The position numbers and the translations under genes are program-made. A model generated the notes under the pieces. That model had not been told where the DNA came from and did no database searches. It worked only from the letters and a program-made list of their open reading frames with translations. From Pseudomonadota bacterium (GTDB taxonomy: Bacteria; Desulfobacterota; Binatia; Binatales; Binataceae): a stretch of DNA of 64,000 bases. The stretch lies in the NCBI GenBank assembly GCA_021323675.1, contig JAJPKP010000020.1, positions 1-64,000 on the forward strand, read 5' to 3'. The stretch's first letter is position 1. Each line of letters starts with the position of its first letter. This document shows positions 61,377 through 64,000 of the stretch, piece after piece.

Positions 61377-61384
<8 letters not shown>
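59906..61384 (-). CDS. purF: amidophosphoribosyltransferase
   Basis: PurF makes 5-phosphoribosylamine from PRPP and glutamine, the first step of purine synthesis. From ATG 61384 the product has 492 residues. It has the Ntn glutaminase nucleophile Cys in [11 protein letters not shown] after a short propeptide, [10 protein letters not shown], and the PRPP loop [14 protein letters not shown] Cys pair in the C-terminal region ([10 protein letters not shown]) may take part in an Fe-S site, as in Bacillus-type PurF. Its start overlaps the purL stop. Confidence 0.95.
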
Positions 61385-63610
<2,226 letters not shown>

Positions 63611-63614
<4 letters not shown>

Positions 63615-64000
63615 CCTGCGCTCTCAACAATCGAGCGGAAAATCTTGAGGCCGTCTTCGCCGCCGAGCATCGCCTCCACGGCGTGCTCGGGATGGGGCAT
63701 CAGGCCGAATACGTTGAAGCGATCGTTGGCAACGCCCGCAATCGCGTGCATCGCGCCGTTGGGATTGGCGTCGTCGGTCTCGCGCCCCTCCGCATCCACG
63801 TAGCGCAGGAGGATCTGCCCCCGCTCTTCCATCTGGCGCAGCTCGGATTCAGGCGCGACGTAGCGGCCCTCGCCATGTTTGATCGGCAAGGTGAGAACTT
63901 CGCCCTGGCGCATCGCGCGCGTGAACGGCGTCCGGGCGTTTTCAACCCGGACGTGAACGCGATCGCAGATGAATGACAGGGTGCGATTGCGGGTGAGCAC
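63611..64000 (-). CDS. purQ: phosphoribosylformylglycinamidine synthase, glutaminase subunit (partial, cut by window edge)
   Basis: The last 129 codons are present; the N-terminal half with the nucleophile Cys lies outside the window. The visible part has [10 protein letters not shown] and the C-terminal [14 protein letters not shown], whose His-x-Glu is part of the class I amidotransferase catalytic triad. Its end overlaps the purL start. PurQ supplies ammonia from glutamine to PurL. Confidence 0.93.

Overview
The window is a GC-rich, gene-dense stretch of chromosome from a Gram-negative bacterium. It has an LpxL/HtrB-like acyltransferase, RND efflux with a TolC-type channel, several export signals, and essential housekeeping loci (tRNA-Asp, rplM-rpsI, rpsF-rpsR-rplI, isc, purQLF). 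The mix of crotonyl-CoA carboxylase/reductase, an F420-type luciferase-like oxidoreductase, DUF1329 and CitE/MaoC-type acyl-CoA enzymes resembles uncultured deltaproteobacterial-grade soil lineages such as Binatota. That placement is inference, not something proven here. No transposase, integrase, prophage or CRISPR array was seen.

Layout. 0-1.1 kb: tRNA-Asp, rplM, rpsI and a strong terminator. 1.2-5.1 kb: an envelope signalling group made of a FecR-domain secreted protein, a predicted outer-membrane protein and a CHASE2 nucleotide cyclase broken by a one-base frameshift. 5.2-6.2 kb: argC. 6.3-11.2 kb: CitE-like lyase, MaoC, acyl-CoA dehydrogenase and a second MaoC, divergent from ccr; together these match the ethylmalonyl-CoA pathway. 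11.4-15.8 kb: a lipoprotein, a fused FAD/Fe-S 2-hydroxyacid dehydrogenase and a frameshifted LLM oxidoreductase. 16-19.7 kb: an SDR-TetR pair, an AraC regulator and a conserved unknown. 19.8-24.7 kb: iscS-iscU-iscA-hscB-hscA-iscX, without fdx or iscR, behind a near-consensus promoter flanked by two IscR-type-1-like operators. 24.9-28.7 kb: secF without secD, small zinc-ribbon proteins, trmI and a secreted unknown. 28.8-36.4 kb: a class A penicillin-binding protein, an adenosine-specific-kinase family protein, a small HExxH protein, manC-manB and an SDR. 36.6-42.2 kb: a CzcCBA-type metal efflux operon. 42.2-46.1 kb: CPBP protease, acyltransferase, glgC and a small zinc-ribbon protein. 46.2-49.3 kb: rpsF, rpsR, DUF2232, rplI and a GST. 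49.5-56 kb: metabolic and membrane genes, two of which carry Lys/Arg-rich histone-like tails. 56-59.9 kb: a bufferin (RiPP metallophore) operon bufA-bufB-bufC, divergent from an ECF sigma/anti-sigma pair. 59.9-64 kb: purF, purL and a partial purQ.

The most interesting systems are the BufA2-type bufferin operon with its divergent ECF sigma factor, the ethylmalonyl-CoA cluster with what looks like a split mesaconyl-CoA hydratase (one half lacking the catalytic His), and the isc promoter architecture. Two genes have clean single-base frameshifts with full homology resuming in the next frame; these may be sequencing indels or real lesions.
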